From positions 992,001 through 1,056,000 of the forward strand of contig NZ_QFZQ01000001.1 in NCBI RefSeq assembly GCF_003171675.1: a stretch of 64,000 nucleotides of DNA, in the 5' to 3' direction. The number at the start of each line of letters is the position of its first letter. Position 1 is the first letter of the stretch. The notes beneath the pieces were generated by a model. The model had not been told where the DNA came from and made no database searches. It was given only the letters and a program-made list of their open reading frames with translations. Positions 1-8,001 of this stretch are shown here, piece after piece. Position numbers and translations under genes: made by a program. This DNA comes from Reichenbachiella versicolor (GTDB lineage: Bacteria; Bacteroidota; Bacteroidia; Cytophagales; Cyclobacteriaceae).

Positions 1-68
1 GCTGAATGACAAATGGCATATCTGAAGTCTTTTTTGTAGAATTGCTTCACATTTAGATTACAAGAATA

Positions 69-710
69 TTGGACTTTATAGATACCGAGATTCAGCGTTA
101 TAGCGAACGTCATACTTCTTCTGCATCTGACTTATTAAATAAAATTGAGAGAGAGACTCATATTGAAGTATTAAGACCTCGTATGCTTTCAGGACATCTT
201 CAGGGCAGGATTCTTTCCATGCTTTCAAAAATGATTCGTCCTCAATATATTTTAGAAATTGGGACTTATACAGGGTATTCAGCACTTTGTCTATGTGAGG
301 GAATGCAAGAAAAAGGTAAATTAGTAACTATCGATATCAATAAGGAGCTTGAATCTAGAGTAAGAGGCTATTTCTCAGAGTCAAAATATTCGGACCAAAT
401 CGATTTTCGAATTGCCAAAGCATTGGATGTAATAGATGCATTGGATGAAGGGATAGAAATGGTGTTTATTGATGCAGATAAATCCAATTATTGGAACTAT
501 TTCGAAGCTATTTTACCCAAGATGAAAAGAGGTGGTTTTATACTCGCTGATAATGTTTTGTGGAGTGGAAAGGTTGTAGAACCTCTTGATAGTAAGGATT
601 TTGATACTAAGGCATTACTCGATTTCAATCGAAGAGTAAATGAAGATTCTAGAGTAGAAAATGTGTTGATGCCAGTAAGGGATGGGGTAACATTGATTCG
701 AGTTCTATGA
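69..710 (+). CDS. Class I SAM-dependent O-methyltransferase (caffeoyl-CoA OMT-like)
   Basis: A 213-residue protein of the small cation-dependent O-methyltransferase family, which transfers methyl from S-adenosylmethionine to catechol-like hydroxyls; the substrate is not predictable. The SAM-binding motif LEIGTYTGYSAL is at residues 62-73, the acidic metal/SAM stretch VFIDADK at about 132-138 and DNVLWSGKV at 161-169. Length is normal for the family. The start is TTG: an in-frame TAG lies at 54-56 and the next ATG would remove the N-terminal helix. The stop overlaps the next gene by ATGA (707-710), so the two are translationally coupled. Confidence 0.88.
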   Translation: MDFIDTEIQRYSERHTSSASDLLNKIERETHIEVLRPRMLSGHLQGRILSMLSKMIRPQYILEIGTYTGYSALCLCEGMQEKGKLVTIDINKELESRVRGYFSESKYSDQIDFRIAKALDVIDALDEGIEMVFIDADKSNYWNYFEAILPKMKRGGFILADNVLWSGKVVEPLDSKDFDTKALLDFNRRVNEDSRVENVLMPVRDGVTLIRVL

Positions 711-2524
711 GGCTTTTGTTTCTAATATTGTCGGTTTTTATGAGTCTAAATTTCACTCATGCTGCCGAATTGGTGAGGCCTAAGGTGCCTTCTACTTTGC
801 AGTTTGCTGGTATGCAACTAAAATTAACCGATGGAGCGAGGAAAGAAATTCAAAAAGAAGTCGATGCTCTTACTAAAAGCGCTACTTATTATAATATCAA
901 AGCAGATCGTATAAAGTTGTACTTTCCGATCATAGAGAAGACTTTGGAAGAAAATGGAGTTCCGGGAGACTTTAAGTACTTGGCTGTTCAAGAGAGCGCC
1001 TTAATATCTGATGCTGTTTCTTCTGCAAAGGCTGTAGGTTTTTGGCAGTTTAAAGATTTTACAGGTAGGGAAGTAGGCCTTAGAATTGATAAGAGAATTG
1101 ACGAACGTCTAAATGTAGTTGCATCCACTAAAGGAGCTGCTAAGTATTTTACCAGAAATAATTTTTATTTTAAGAATTGGGTTTATGCAATATTAGCTCA
1201 TATGACAGGACGTGGCGGGGCTGCTAAGTATGTGGATAAGAAGCTTTTTGGAGCTAAGAAAATGACTATCGATCGTCATACACATTGGTATGTTAGGAGG
1301 TTCTTGGCTCATATGATAGCATTTCGAGATGCAGATAAAGGATCTCATAGTGAGGGAATCATTATGGATGTATTTTGGAAGGCTGGTGGTATGAGTATAA
1401 AGGAAATTGCTAAAAAGACGAAATCTGATGAACTGGTACTGAAGAAGTACAACAAATGGTTGAAGTCAGGTTCTGTGCCAACGGATAAACCATATGCAAT
1501 ATTAATTCCCAAGAAAGGGACTAAATCAAATTTTAAAGGAAGCAATACCGTAACTCCGATTGCTGCCGGTACAAGAGAACGTTCAAAACCATCAAAAGCT
1601 ACTTCGTCTTTGGTCGAAGACCCAAAAAGATCCAATACAATTTTTATCAAGATAAATGGTTTGCCTTGTATATTGGCAAGAGAAGGCGATACGATGGAAA
1701 GTCTTTCCGAAAAAGGAGAGATTCATATGGATAAATTTGCCAAGTATAATGATTTGGCAAAGAATGCTAAGATTAAAGAAGGACAGATTTATTATTTAAA
1801 GAAGAAGCGCAATCGGGCTAAATCATATTTTCATACTGTACAGAGGGGAGAGTCACTTTGGGATGTTTCTCAGAAATTTGGAATAAAACGAGCGAAGCTT
1901 GCTAAGCTAAATCGAATGTCCATCATTGATGAACTTCAACCTGGTCGAGTACTTTGGTTAAAAAATCGTAGACCTGAACAACACGCTGTTGAAATTAAGG
2001 ATTTGCCAATGTTACCAGTTGATGAAGCAATTCCTCTAAAGGAAATTGTAAAACAACATGAAAAAGATGATAAATTAAAAATAGATACCGTTAGAGTCGA
2101 TGAGCATCATGAAAAAATAATTGTAGCTGAAGAAACAGACACTAATGTAAAGATCAAATTAGTAGAACATACGGTTCAAAAAGGAGAGTCTCTATATGCA
2201 ATATCCAAACAATTTGGTGTTTCCGTTTCGGATATTATGGAATGGAATAGCCTGGTGCAGACTTCTTTGTCTATAGGGCAAGTGCTAAAGATTCATGGAG
2301 AAAGACGAATAAGTGACCCGAATCCAGTTGAATTAAAAAAAAATGAGAAGAATATTAAAAAAGAATTGGAGCCGGAAAAGGTTCTATTTCATGTAGTTGC
2401 ACCAGGAGATACTATGTATGGAGTATCACGTAGATACGGTGTATCTGTAAATGACTTGCTTAGGATGAATCAAAAGGATAATTTCGATCTAGCTATTGGA
2501 GAGAAATTAATTTTAAGAGAGTAA
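707..2524 (+). CDS. Membrane-bound lytic transglycosylase with four LysM repeats (MltD-like)
   Basis: A 605-residue exported murein lytic transglycosylase. A signal peptide (residues 1-19, ending THAA) precedes an SLT domain with the catalytic Glu in VQESAL (E96) and the substrate-site signature GFWQF at 111-115. The C-terminal half carries LysM peptidoglycan-binding repeats; three are clear (TVQRGESLWDVS, TVQKGESLYAIS, VVAPGDTMYGVS) and one before them is weaker. The family cleaves the glycan strand to give 1,6-anhydro-muropeptides, so a role in cell-wall turnover in the periplasm is expected. It overlaps the methyltransferase by 4 bp and its TAA abuts the ATG of the next gene. Confidence 0.9.
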   Translation: MRLLFLILSVFMSLNFTHAAELVRPKVPSTLQFAGMQLKLTDGARKEIQKEVDALTKSATYYNIKADRIKLYFPIIEKTLEENGVPGDFKYLAVQESALISDAVSSAKAVGFWQFKDFTGREVGLRIDKRIDERLNVVASTKGAAKYFTRNNFYFKNWVYAILAHMTGRGGAAKYVDKKLFGAKKMTIDRHTHWYVRRFLAHMIAFRDADKGSHSEGIIMDVFWKAGGMSIKEIAKKTKSDELVLKKYNKWLKSGSVPTDKPYAILIPKKGTKSNFKGSNTVTPIAAGTRERSKPSKATSSLVEDPKRSNTIFIKINGLPCILAREGDTMESLSEKGEIHMDKFAKYNDLAKNAKIKEGQIYYLKKKRNRAKSYFHTVQRGESLWDVSQKFGIKRAKLAKLNRMSIIDELQPGRVLWLKNRRPEQHAVEIKDLPMLPVDEAIPLKEIVKQHEKDDKLKIDTVRVDEHHEKIIVAEETDTNVKIKLVEHTVQKGESLYAISKQFGVSVSDIMEWNSLVQTSLSIGQVLKIHGERRISDPNPVELKKNEKNIKKELEPEKVLFHVVAPGDTMYGVSRRYGVSVNDLLRMNQKDNFDLAIGEKLILRE

Positions 2525-2929
2525 ATGTCCGCATTATTTAGTGACCGAAAAGTATTGTTGATTGAAGACAGTACTGAAGGTATCTATAACACTAAAAATA
2601 CTATCATTCGGTCAGGCTTGGCTAAACATGTTGTAGTAAAGCTAAATAGTCAACTCGCGGTCGAATATCTTTCAATGCAGGAGAACTTTCCAGAGTTGGT
2701 GATTTATAACAACGAAATACCTGATGTTAATGGTGAATTATTATTGAGTGATCTTCAGAGTCTACCTATAATTCTGGCTGGTCGATCTAAATTTATCATT
2801 TTATCTTCAAAAAATATTCATCATTATTTTAATATGATGGTGTCAAATGGACAATTGTTCGGGCTATTAGAGGGACCTTTGACAACCTCTGTGTGTAAAT
2901 TTATAGCTAGTGCAATTAAGGAGAATTAG
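2525..2929 (+). CDS. Degenerate response-regulator receiver domain protein
   Basis: A 134-residue single-domain CheY-fold protein. The N-terminal acidic pair is kept (LLIEDST, residues 12-18) and so is the Ser before the signalling loop (FIILSS). The phospho-acceptor position is not: the strand-3 motif reads PELVIYNNEIP, placing Asn62 where the conserved Asp should be, and the usual KP lysine is replaced (LLEGPL). It is therefore probably a pseudo-receiver that does not use Asp phosphorylation. The ATG directly follows the TAA of the transglycosylase gene, so expression is coupled and a role in envelope control is a reasonable inference. No kinase is adjacent. Confidence 0.75.
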   Translation: MSALFSDRKVLLIEDSTEGIYNTKNTIIRSGLAKHVVVKLNSQLAVEYLSMQENFPELVIYNNEIPDVNGELLLSDLQSLPIILAGRSKFIILSSKNIHHYFNMMVSNGQLFGLLEGPLTTSVCKFIASAIKEN

Positions 2930-2938
2930 CTTTGCTAT

Positions 2939-3502
2939 TTAAAGATGGTCGTTTAATTGAAACTCATGTAATTCGGCTTCAAGCCCACTTAGTTTAGCTC
3001 TTAGCCGTAGGTCTTCATAAGTAAGATCGCTTAATTTGTCCTTTAAGTGAGTTTTGTTGAGAGTAAACCATTTCTTTTCTTTTTCAGTCAATTCTTTACC
3101 CTCGAGGCTCGTAAAGCAAGCATGGAAGGCACGTCTCATCATAGACCTTTTCGATTCTATGGATTCTAGCTTTTCTTTCGTTGATCTTATTGATTTTTCA
3201 ATTTTTAAGATCTCTTTCTTGATTATTTCCCGAGTTTCAGAATTTATTTCTGGGTTAGAATGAGAGAGTGATTCAAGAGGTTGATCTAGCTCAAGAGCTT
3301 GGTCAAGCTTTATTAATGTCTGTATATGCTTCAGCTCAAACGAGCGTCTTCCGGTTGCCAAGGATTTTGCATGATCGATAGATGTCTCCATTATATACGC
3401 CATGGAATAGTGGGTGACGTCATAATACCTTTTCAATTTATGGATTAACGAATCTTTGTACACTTTTTTATTTTTATTAATTGGAACGTGTACAAAATTC
3501 AT
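2939..3502 (-). CDS. Putative HTH-type regulator with C-terminal coiled coil
   Basis: A 187-residue protein I cannot assign to a named family. Residues about 15-75 look like a lambda-repressor/XRE-type helical DNA-binding unit: a helix ending LKRYYDV, an MAYIME helix, then a probable recognition region LATGRRSFELKHIQTL. The C-terminal half is charged and heptad-like (KKEILKIEKSIRSTKEKLE), suggesting coiled-coil dimerisation. Three identical inverted operator pairs lie over its start codon and upstream region, so autoregulation is likely. It converges on the receiver gene. The function is inferred from fold and context only. Confidence 0.5.
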   Translation of the reverse strand: MNFVHVPINKNKKVYKDSLIHKLKRYYDVTHYSMAYIMETSIDHAKSLATGRRSFELKHIQTLIKLDQALELDQPLESLSHSNPEINSETREIIKKEILKIEKSIRSTKEKLESIESKRSMMRRAFHACFTSLEGKELTEKEKKWFTLNKTHLKDKLSDLTYEDLRLRAKLSGLEAELHEFQLNDHL

Positions 3503-3620
3503 ATGTTATATGACGATGTTAATTTTGTACACTTTAATTTATACATTTTTTAAAAAGTGTACAGAAGTCAAGTGTAATTCATTGTACACTTTTGTTGTTG
3601 ATGTTTTTAAAAAGTGTACA
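3457..3620. promoter_or_regulatory. Three inverted operator pairs, half-site TGTACACTTT / AAAGTGTACA
   Basis: Six copies of one 10-bp half-site form three inverted pairs: 3457-3466 with 3485-3494 (one mismatch), 3526-3535 with 3554-3563, and 3583-3592 with 3611-3620. Each pair has exactly 18 bp between half-sites. Each half-site contains the palindromic core TGTACA. Pair 1 lies inside the first codons of the HTH-like gene that starts at 3502 on the minus strand; pairs 2 and 3 are upstream of it. This is what an autorepressed multi-dimer operator would look like. Confidence 0.7.
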
Positions 3621-4002
3621 ATATGTGTTTTTCCAAATATTACTTGAAAACTTCAGTTCGATTCAAAAGCCAACTGATTGATATTTATTTGACGTTTCAC
3701 GAGAAAGAATGAAAATTATACTGTCTGATCCCGATAGCGTAGCGTATCGGGACAGTTAATAATTTTTTAGACTTTTTTTAGCTTGTCCCGATTAATCGGG
3801 AGCTTGAAGAAAAAAGCTTGATTAAGTGTAATTGGTTGAGATTTTACAAAATGTTTGAATAGAATCACTTAATCGAACTCAGGTTGAAAGCAACACAGGT
3901 CTATGTCAAGAAGGTTTGTTTTGGATAGAAGAAACGTAATTGTAGCTGCTAGCTAGATAGTGGCGGGATTGCCTTGATTATGTAGTGTAGATTAGTATAG
4001 AT
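3621..4002. repeat. Gene-free interval with two TCCCGAT hairpins
   Basis: No credible gene is present here. Two inverted repeats share the word TCCCGAT. The first, at 3721-3755, has a CCCGATA/TATCGGG stem and an 8-nt loop inside CTGT/ACAG arms. The second, at 3786-3801, is a perfect 16-bp palindrome (TCCCGATTAATCGGGA). Neither is followed by a T-run, so they are not obvious terminators; dispersed intergenic hairpins are the simpler reading. Confidence 0.45.
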
Positions 4003-4578
4003 TTAAAAATCAGGGTCTAAACCAAGAATGTTCTTGAGCTTCAATAGGGAAGGGTTCTTTTTGACCATTACTTCGAATATTTCAGAGCTGGTATAGGGTT
4101 TACGTTCTGATGAGTCAGATTCAACTATTCTATATGAAAAACCAATAGCAGTATTTCTGAGTTTCTTTCTAAGAAACTCTAGAATTTCTGGTTCTACAGA
4201 TTTCATAGTGTCAACTTCTATCTTATTGAAGATCTTAAGTTCTATTTTATTATCTGGTAAAAGCTCTCCCTTTTTACTCAGGACTATTTTAATAGTTGGT
4301 AATGGTTTGAATTTTTCTATGTAATCTTCCAAAACCTTGTCGACACTCTGTTGGGTGATCGGCTCGTTCATATCCTCAAGTTGTATTGAGACTTCTTTTT
4401 GAACTACCTCTTGTTGCTCAGGCTTCTTGTCGAATATGGTCTTGAGATTAGGAGATTCCTTTTTAATGTCAGTTTTAATGACAAGAGGTTTTTCTCGCTT
4501 TTTTTCCAGAATAGAACTGCTACTTTGAGCGGCTTTGGCTTGACTATTGGTAGTCGACGGCGCTACGCCGTCACCATC
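4003..4578 (-). CDS. dnaX: DNA polymerase III tau-specific C-terminal region, reached by -1 frameshift
   Basis: This is the -1 frame continuation of dnaX. It is open from just after a TAA at 4597-4599 down to 4003 and has no start codon suited to an independent gene; the first ATG is internal, at 4371. If ribosomes slip at the A AAA AAG heptamer (4584-4578), residues 1-364 of the main frame join 191 further residues, giving a tau of 555 aa. The tail has a Lys/Gln-rich linker followed by a folded C-terminal part ending LKNILGLDPDF, an ending I recognise from continuous Bacteroidota DnaX proteins. Tau C-termini contact the helicase and polymerase alpha. A fused product is an inference, but the signal is strong. 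Confidence 0.75.
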   Translation of the reverse strand, partial: DGDGVAPSTTNSQAKAAQSSSSILEKKREKPLVIKTDIKKESPNLKTIFDKKPEQQEVVQKEVSIQLEDMNEPITQQSVDKVLEDYIEKFKPLPTIKIVLSKKGELLPDNKIELKIFNKIEVDTMKSVEPEILEFLRKKLRNTAIGFSYRIVESDSSERKPYTSSEIFEVMVKKNPSLLKLKNILGLDPDF

Positions 4579-4590
4579 TTTTTTGCTCCT
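4556..4590 (-). promoter_or_regulatory. Programmed -1 ribosomal frameshift signal in dnaX
   Basis: On the minus strand the in-frame slippery heptamer A AAA AAG (4584-4578) is followed by a 5-nt spacer (ATGGT) and a perfect 7-bp GC-rich stem, GACGGCG (4572-4566) and CGCCGTC (4562-4556). The 3-nt loop is the TAG stop of the short product. An AGGAG stretch lies at 4590-4586, next to the heptamer. Heptamer, spacer and hairpin match the dnaX signal known from E. coli; the AGGAG is closer to the slip site than in E. coli. Confidence 0.8.
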
Positions 4591-5669
4591 GAGGATTTAG
4601 CTAAATTGAATGCCTCTTCAAGATAAGCAAGTTTCATGAGTGTAAGCTCAACATGTAGACGCTGGTTTTTACTTGATTTATAATTAAGATCACAAGTGTT
4701 TAAAATATTTAATCCAGACATCAAGAAACCGAGAGATGTGTTTTTAGCTTGATCTACATACTTAGCTTGGACGTTGCCAGATACATTGAGTAATTGAACG
4801 GTTTCGGGGTCTTTACAAACCATTAAATTTCTAAGATGCTCTGAGAGTCCAACTACGAAATTGTGACCATCAAATCCTTCTTTCAGTATTTTATCAAAAA
4901 CCAGTAAAGCTTGAGAAATTTCTCCACCTTTTAATTGATCAGTAAGTTGGAAGAAGTAATCATAGTCAAGGACATGTAGATTTTTTATAGTGTCTTGGTA
5001 GGTTACCTTATTGCCACTAGAAAAAGTTACAATCAAATCGAAAATCGATAAGGCATCTCTTAAGGCTCCATCAGCTTTTTGAGCAATTAGGTGCAATGCT
5101 TCGTCTTCTACATCAATTCCCTCAGTATCTGCAATCTTTCTTAGTTGTAGAGCAATATCCTCGATTTCAATCCTATTGAAATCAAAAATTTGACACCTTG
5201 ACAGGATGGTAGGTATTACTTTGTGTTTCTCTGTAGTCGCTAATATGAAAATAGCATATGAAGGAGGCTCTTCTAATGTCTTCAAAAATGCATTAAAAGC
5301 TTGATTTGATAACATGTGAACCTCATCAATGATATAAACTTTGAATTTTCCTTGTTGAGGGGGGTATCGAACTTGGTCGATAAGATTTCTTATATCTTCT
5401 ACAGAGTTGTTCGATGCAGCATCTAATTCATAAATATTCAGAGAATTGGAAGATTCGTTGCTTTCGTCTTCGAAATCATTAATAAGCCTTGCAAGTATAC
5501 GAGCACAAGTTGTCTTACCTACACCTCTTGGCCCACAGAATAACAATGCCTGTGCTAAATGGTTGTTATCGATAGCGTTTTTAAGAGTAGTGGTAATGTG
5601 TCCTTGACCCACAACTTCCTCAAAGCCCTGAGGACGATACTTACGTGCTGAAACAACGAAATTTTCCAT
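4563..5669 (-). CDS. dnaX: DNA polymerase III subunit gamma (short, unshifted dnaX product)
   Basis: A 368-residue clamp-loader ATPase beginning MENFVVSARKYRP, with Walker A CGPRGVGKTT, Walker B YIIDEVHML, the sensor region FILATTE and the SRC arginine-finger motif (TILSRCQ). Clamp-loader collar sequence follows, so the truncated product ends after the collar, as E. coli gamma does. The usual four-Cys zinc module between Walker A and ELDAASN is absent and is replaced by a Ser/acidic stretch. A -7-like TTAATTTG box lies at 5682-5675, close to the ATG. The stop TAG sits in the loop of the frameshift hairpin. Confidence 0.93.
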   Translation of the reverse strand: MENFVVSARKYRPQGFEEVVGQGHITTTLKNAIDNNHLAQALLFCGPRGVGKTTCARILARLINDFEDESNESSNSLNIYELDAASNNSVEDIRNLIDQVRYPPQQGKFKVYIIDEVHMLSNQAFNAFLKTLEEPPSYAIFILATTEKHKVIPTILSRCQIFDFNRIEIEDIALQLRKIADTEGIDVEDEALHLIAQKADGALRDALSIFDLIVTFSSGNKVTYQDTIKNLHVLDYDYFFQLTDQLKGGEISQALLVFDKILKEGFDGHNFVVGLSEHLRNLMVCKDPETVQLLNVSGNVQAKYVDQAKNTSLGFLMSGLNILNTCDLNYKSSKNQRLHVELTLMKLAYLEEAFNLAKSSGAKKMVTA

Positions 5670-5830
5670 GGCTGCAAATTAACATTGGGAAGATGAAATG
5701 GGAAGGTTTGAATTAGATAATTATATTCAAAGTCTAATTTGAATGAATAGTAAACTCTAACTATCAACTTTAGAGTTAGTTTACAGACTTACTGTAAAAT
5801 CTTCTATTCATTTGCATATCAGGTGTATTA

Positions 5831-6208
5831 CTAATACATAGTATTTGGGTTCGCAGATTTTTGTGGTATTTGTTGTATTGAATCCCAATGTTCTACGATT
5901 TTACCATTACTATCAAACCTGAAGAAATCCATAGTGACATATTGATCATTACCTGGCCATGTTTGATGAGTATGTAGCGCTACTAAATCACCTTCAGCTA
6001 TGCATCTTACAAATTCGATTGATTTTTCAGGATATTCTTTTTGCATTTTTTCGAAGTAAGTAATAAAGCCTTCTGTGCCGTCTTGTACGTCAGGATTATG
6101 TTGAATGTATTGATTTCCAACGTAATGATTGACAGCTTCTCTTGGATTTCCTTCATACGCAGTTCTATAGAAGGCAATAGCATTTTGTTTGTTTTTTTCT
6201 TGATTCAT
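5831..6208 (-). CDS. SnoaL-like (NTF2-fold) protein
   Basis: A 125-residue protein of the SnoaL-like NTF2 fold. Typical family words are visible: an N-terminal FYRTAYEG helix, HYVGNQYIQHNP, DGTEGFITYFEKM, DLVALHTHQTW and the closing DFFRFDSNGKIVEHWD. Such proteins are small alpha+beta barrels that bind or isomerise small hydrophobic substrates, and many are orphans. It lies upstream of dnaX on the same strand with a gap of about 160 bp. An imperfect inverted repeat at about 5749-5784 in that gap may end its transcript. Confidence 0.8.
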   Translation of the reverse strand: MNQEKNKQNAIAFYRTAYEGNPREAVNHYVGNQYIQHNPDVQDGTEGFITYFEKMQKEYPEKSIEFVRCIAEGDLVALHTHQTWPGNDQYVTMDFFRFDSNGKIVEHWDSIQQIPQKSANPNTMY

Positions 6209-6291
6209 GAGTTATTTACATTAAAAATTATTTTATGATTTTAAATTATTCAGTGAAGTCTTATTAGCGATAGCCTTAAAATTGACAATTT

Positions 6292-6378
6292 ATGATTGTC
6301 GAACAAAATGTCTTGTATATCGTGAAATATTACTGGTTGGACGAAAATGGTAAAAAATTGTACTTTGAAGGTTGGTAG
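6292..6378 (+). CDS. Possible 28-residue micro-ORF
   Basis: An ATG-initiated ORF of 28 residues containing VKYYWLDENGKKLYFEGW at its end. The composition looks protein-like (aromatic and charged), so it may be a real small peptide or a remnant of a larger gene. There is no clear ribosome-binding site or homology I can recall. It lies 35 bp before the next small gene. Confidence 0.2.
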   Translation: MIVEQNVLYIVKYYWLDENGKKLYFEGW

Positions 6379-6413
6379 ACCGTTAATTTAGCAGAGCATT
6401 TAGAGATAAATAG

Positions 6414-6659
6414 ATGACAAATTCTGTTGATAAATACTTTAACGAACATGTTATAAGCCAGGTGAAAAAAATCGAGGCGGGATCTACTATTGAGGAAATG
6501 GTAGCTGGGTTAGAGTATATATCAGAGCAGTATCATGCTAACCACGATGCTCAAGTAAGAAAGACCATCAGAGCAAAGATGAGTGAAATGCTTGATTATA
6601 TTTTTGATCATGGCCTAGAAGAAAAAGTACAAATTACCAATTATATGCTTTATGATTAA
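6414..6659 (+). CDS. Hypothetical protein, 81 aa
   Basis: A small soluble, largely helical acidic protein (MTNSVDKYFNEHVISQ to ITNYMLYD), with no signal peptide or membrane segment. I do not recognise the family. The amphipathic pattern and ATG start are consistent with a real gene. It stands alone between the divergently oriented SnoaL gene and rlmG; the 260 bp after it hold no further gene that I can see. Confidence 0.5.
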   Translation: MTNSVDKYFNEHVISQVKKIEAGSTIEEMVAGLEYISEQYHANHDAQVRKTIRAKMSEMLDYIFDHGLEEKVQITNYMLYD

Positions 6660-6920
6660 ATGCTGAGCTTAGCTAGCTCTAATTATTCACTAGCTTCAAA
6701 TTTAATGGTAAGGAATAGCCATTTGGATCGAATTTCTTAATGTTTGGGTACAGTAGTTTTTTAATATCTTGATGGTACCTAGTATACTTGGATTAGGGAA
6801 TTTCTATTTTTTCAAAACCATTTTATCGTACTAAGAAATACAGTTTTATTTTATTTAATAATTTGTCTTTTGAGTAGCTACTAAGATTTGTTAGTGAGTA
6901 GTACCTACCTTCGCAGTAAT

Positions 6921-7991
6921 ATGGCAAAATACAACGGAAGGAACTTTGAAAGATATGATCTATCAGAAGATCGATCTCTAAGAGCATGGAGTGCAGCAGA
7001 TGAATATTTATTATCAGAACTGAAACCCGAAGATGAAAATATAGCCTTATATCATGATAGGTTTGGCTTTTTAACAGCGAACATTGCAGACAAAAAACCA
7101 CAAGTAGTAGTCTCTCATATGAGTCAAGAGAGGGCCATTAGCGCCAATCTTGAGAATAATGAGTTAACGCACACACAGTTTATCTATCCACTAGATTCTT
7201 TAATCCAACCTGCTAACCTTGCTTTATTAAAGGTTCCTAAGTCTTTGGAGCTGTTTGAGTTTTATCTACAGCATATTGTTTCTAACTCGACTAGTGATGT
7301 GGTTGTACTTTGTGGTTTTATGACACGACATTTTAGTCCGAGCTTAGTTTCTATTGCACAAAAATATTTTGAGGTAGTAGAACAAAGCCTTGCGAAAAAG
7401 AAAGCTCGGATATTAATTCTTAAAGTAAAGAAGAGTAAGAAAGTAACAACTATTTTAAATACGATAGAATACAATGGTACCACTTACTCTCAGTACCCTG
7501 GCGTATTCTCTTCAGGTCATGTAGATTTTGCGTCTCAGTTTTTAATTAATCATTTAGAGATTGACATTAATGAAGGAAGGGTCTTAGATTTAGCCTCTGG
7601 CAATGGGGTTATTGCATCTGAGATTTCTAAAAGTGAATCTAACTTAGAATTTCATCTACTAGATGATTCGTATCTGGCTGTAGAGTCGGCTCGTAAAAAT
7701 CTAAGTACAGAAAACTTTCATCACCATTATGATCAAAATTTAGCGAGGTTTGAAAATGGTTTTTTTGATCTGATTGTAACTAATCCACCTTTTCATTTTG
7801 AATATGAAATTAATATTCAAATCCCCTTATTACTATTGAAAGAAAGCTACAGATGTCTTAAGAAAGGAGGGGAATTGTGGATAGTAGCGAATCAGCATCT
7901 AAATTATAAAACGCATTTAACTAAATACTTTGAGTCTACAGAATTAATTTCTGAAGATAAAAAGTACGTAGTTTATAAGTGTGTTAAATAA
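6921..7991 (+). CDS. rlmG: 23S rRNA (guanine-N2) methyltransferase, RlmG-like
   Basis: A 356-residue protein that aligns by eye with RlmG along its whole length: an N-terminal pseudo-methyltransferase half (LRAWSAADEYLL, then LLKVPKSLELFE) and a C-terminal catalytic half with motif I VLDLASGNGVIA and the substrate motif NPPFHF. RlmG methylates a guanine in 23S rRNA (G1835 in E. coli). The reading frame is open back to a TTG at 6888, but I choose the ATG at 6921 (MAKYNGRNFERYDL) because it matches family start points. A -7-like box TACCTTCG at 6906-6913 would give a very short leader. Confidence 0.87.
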   Translation: MAKYNGRNFERYDLSEDRSLRAWSAADEYLLSELKPEDENIALYHDRFGFLTANIADKKPQVVVSHMSQERAISANLENNELTHTQFIYPLDSLIQPANLALLKVPKSLELFEFYLQHIVSNSTSDVVVLCGFMTRHFSPSLVSIAQKYFEVVEQSLAKKKARILILKVKKSKKVTTILNTIEYNGTTYSQYPGVFSSGHVDFASQFLINHLEIDINEGRVLDLASGNGVIASEISKSESNLEFHLLDDSYLAVESARKNLSTENFHHHYDQNLARFENGFFDLIVTNPPFHFEYEINIQIPLLLLKESYRCLKKGGELWIVANQHLNYKTHLTKYFESTELISEDKKYVVYKCVK

Positions 7992-8001
7992 TTAAAATAG
8001 G

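Noticed and set aside
4003-4371. Separate 122-residue hypothetical gene downstream of dnaX
   Set aside because: Its frame is open well upstream of the ATG, back to the slippery heptamer, and its end matches DnaX C-termini; it is the tau tail.
4399-4626. Plus-strand ORF of 75 codons across the dnaX frame junction
   Set aside because: It is antisense to the frameshift region, its sequence has no protein-like features, and the minus-strand explanation accounts for all the coding potential.
4563-5669. dnaX as a pseudogene or sequencing error
   Set aside because: Slippery heptamer, spacer and perfect hairpin all sit exactly where a programmed signal needs them, which is unlikely by accident. Raw reads would settle it.
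6888-6920. Eleven-residue N-terminal extension of RlmG from TTG
   Set aside because: The ATG at 6921 matches family starts, and a -7-like box lies in the extension.
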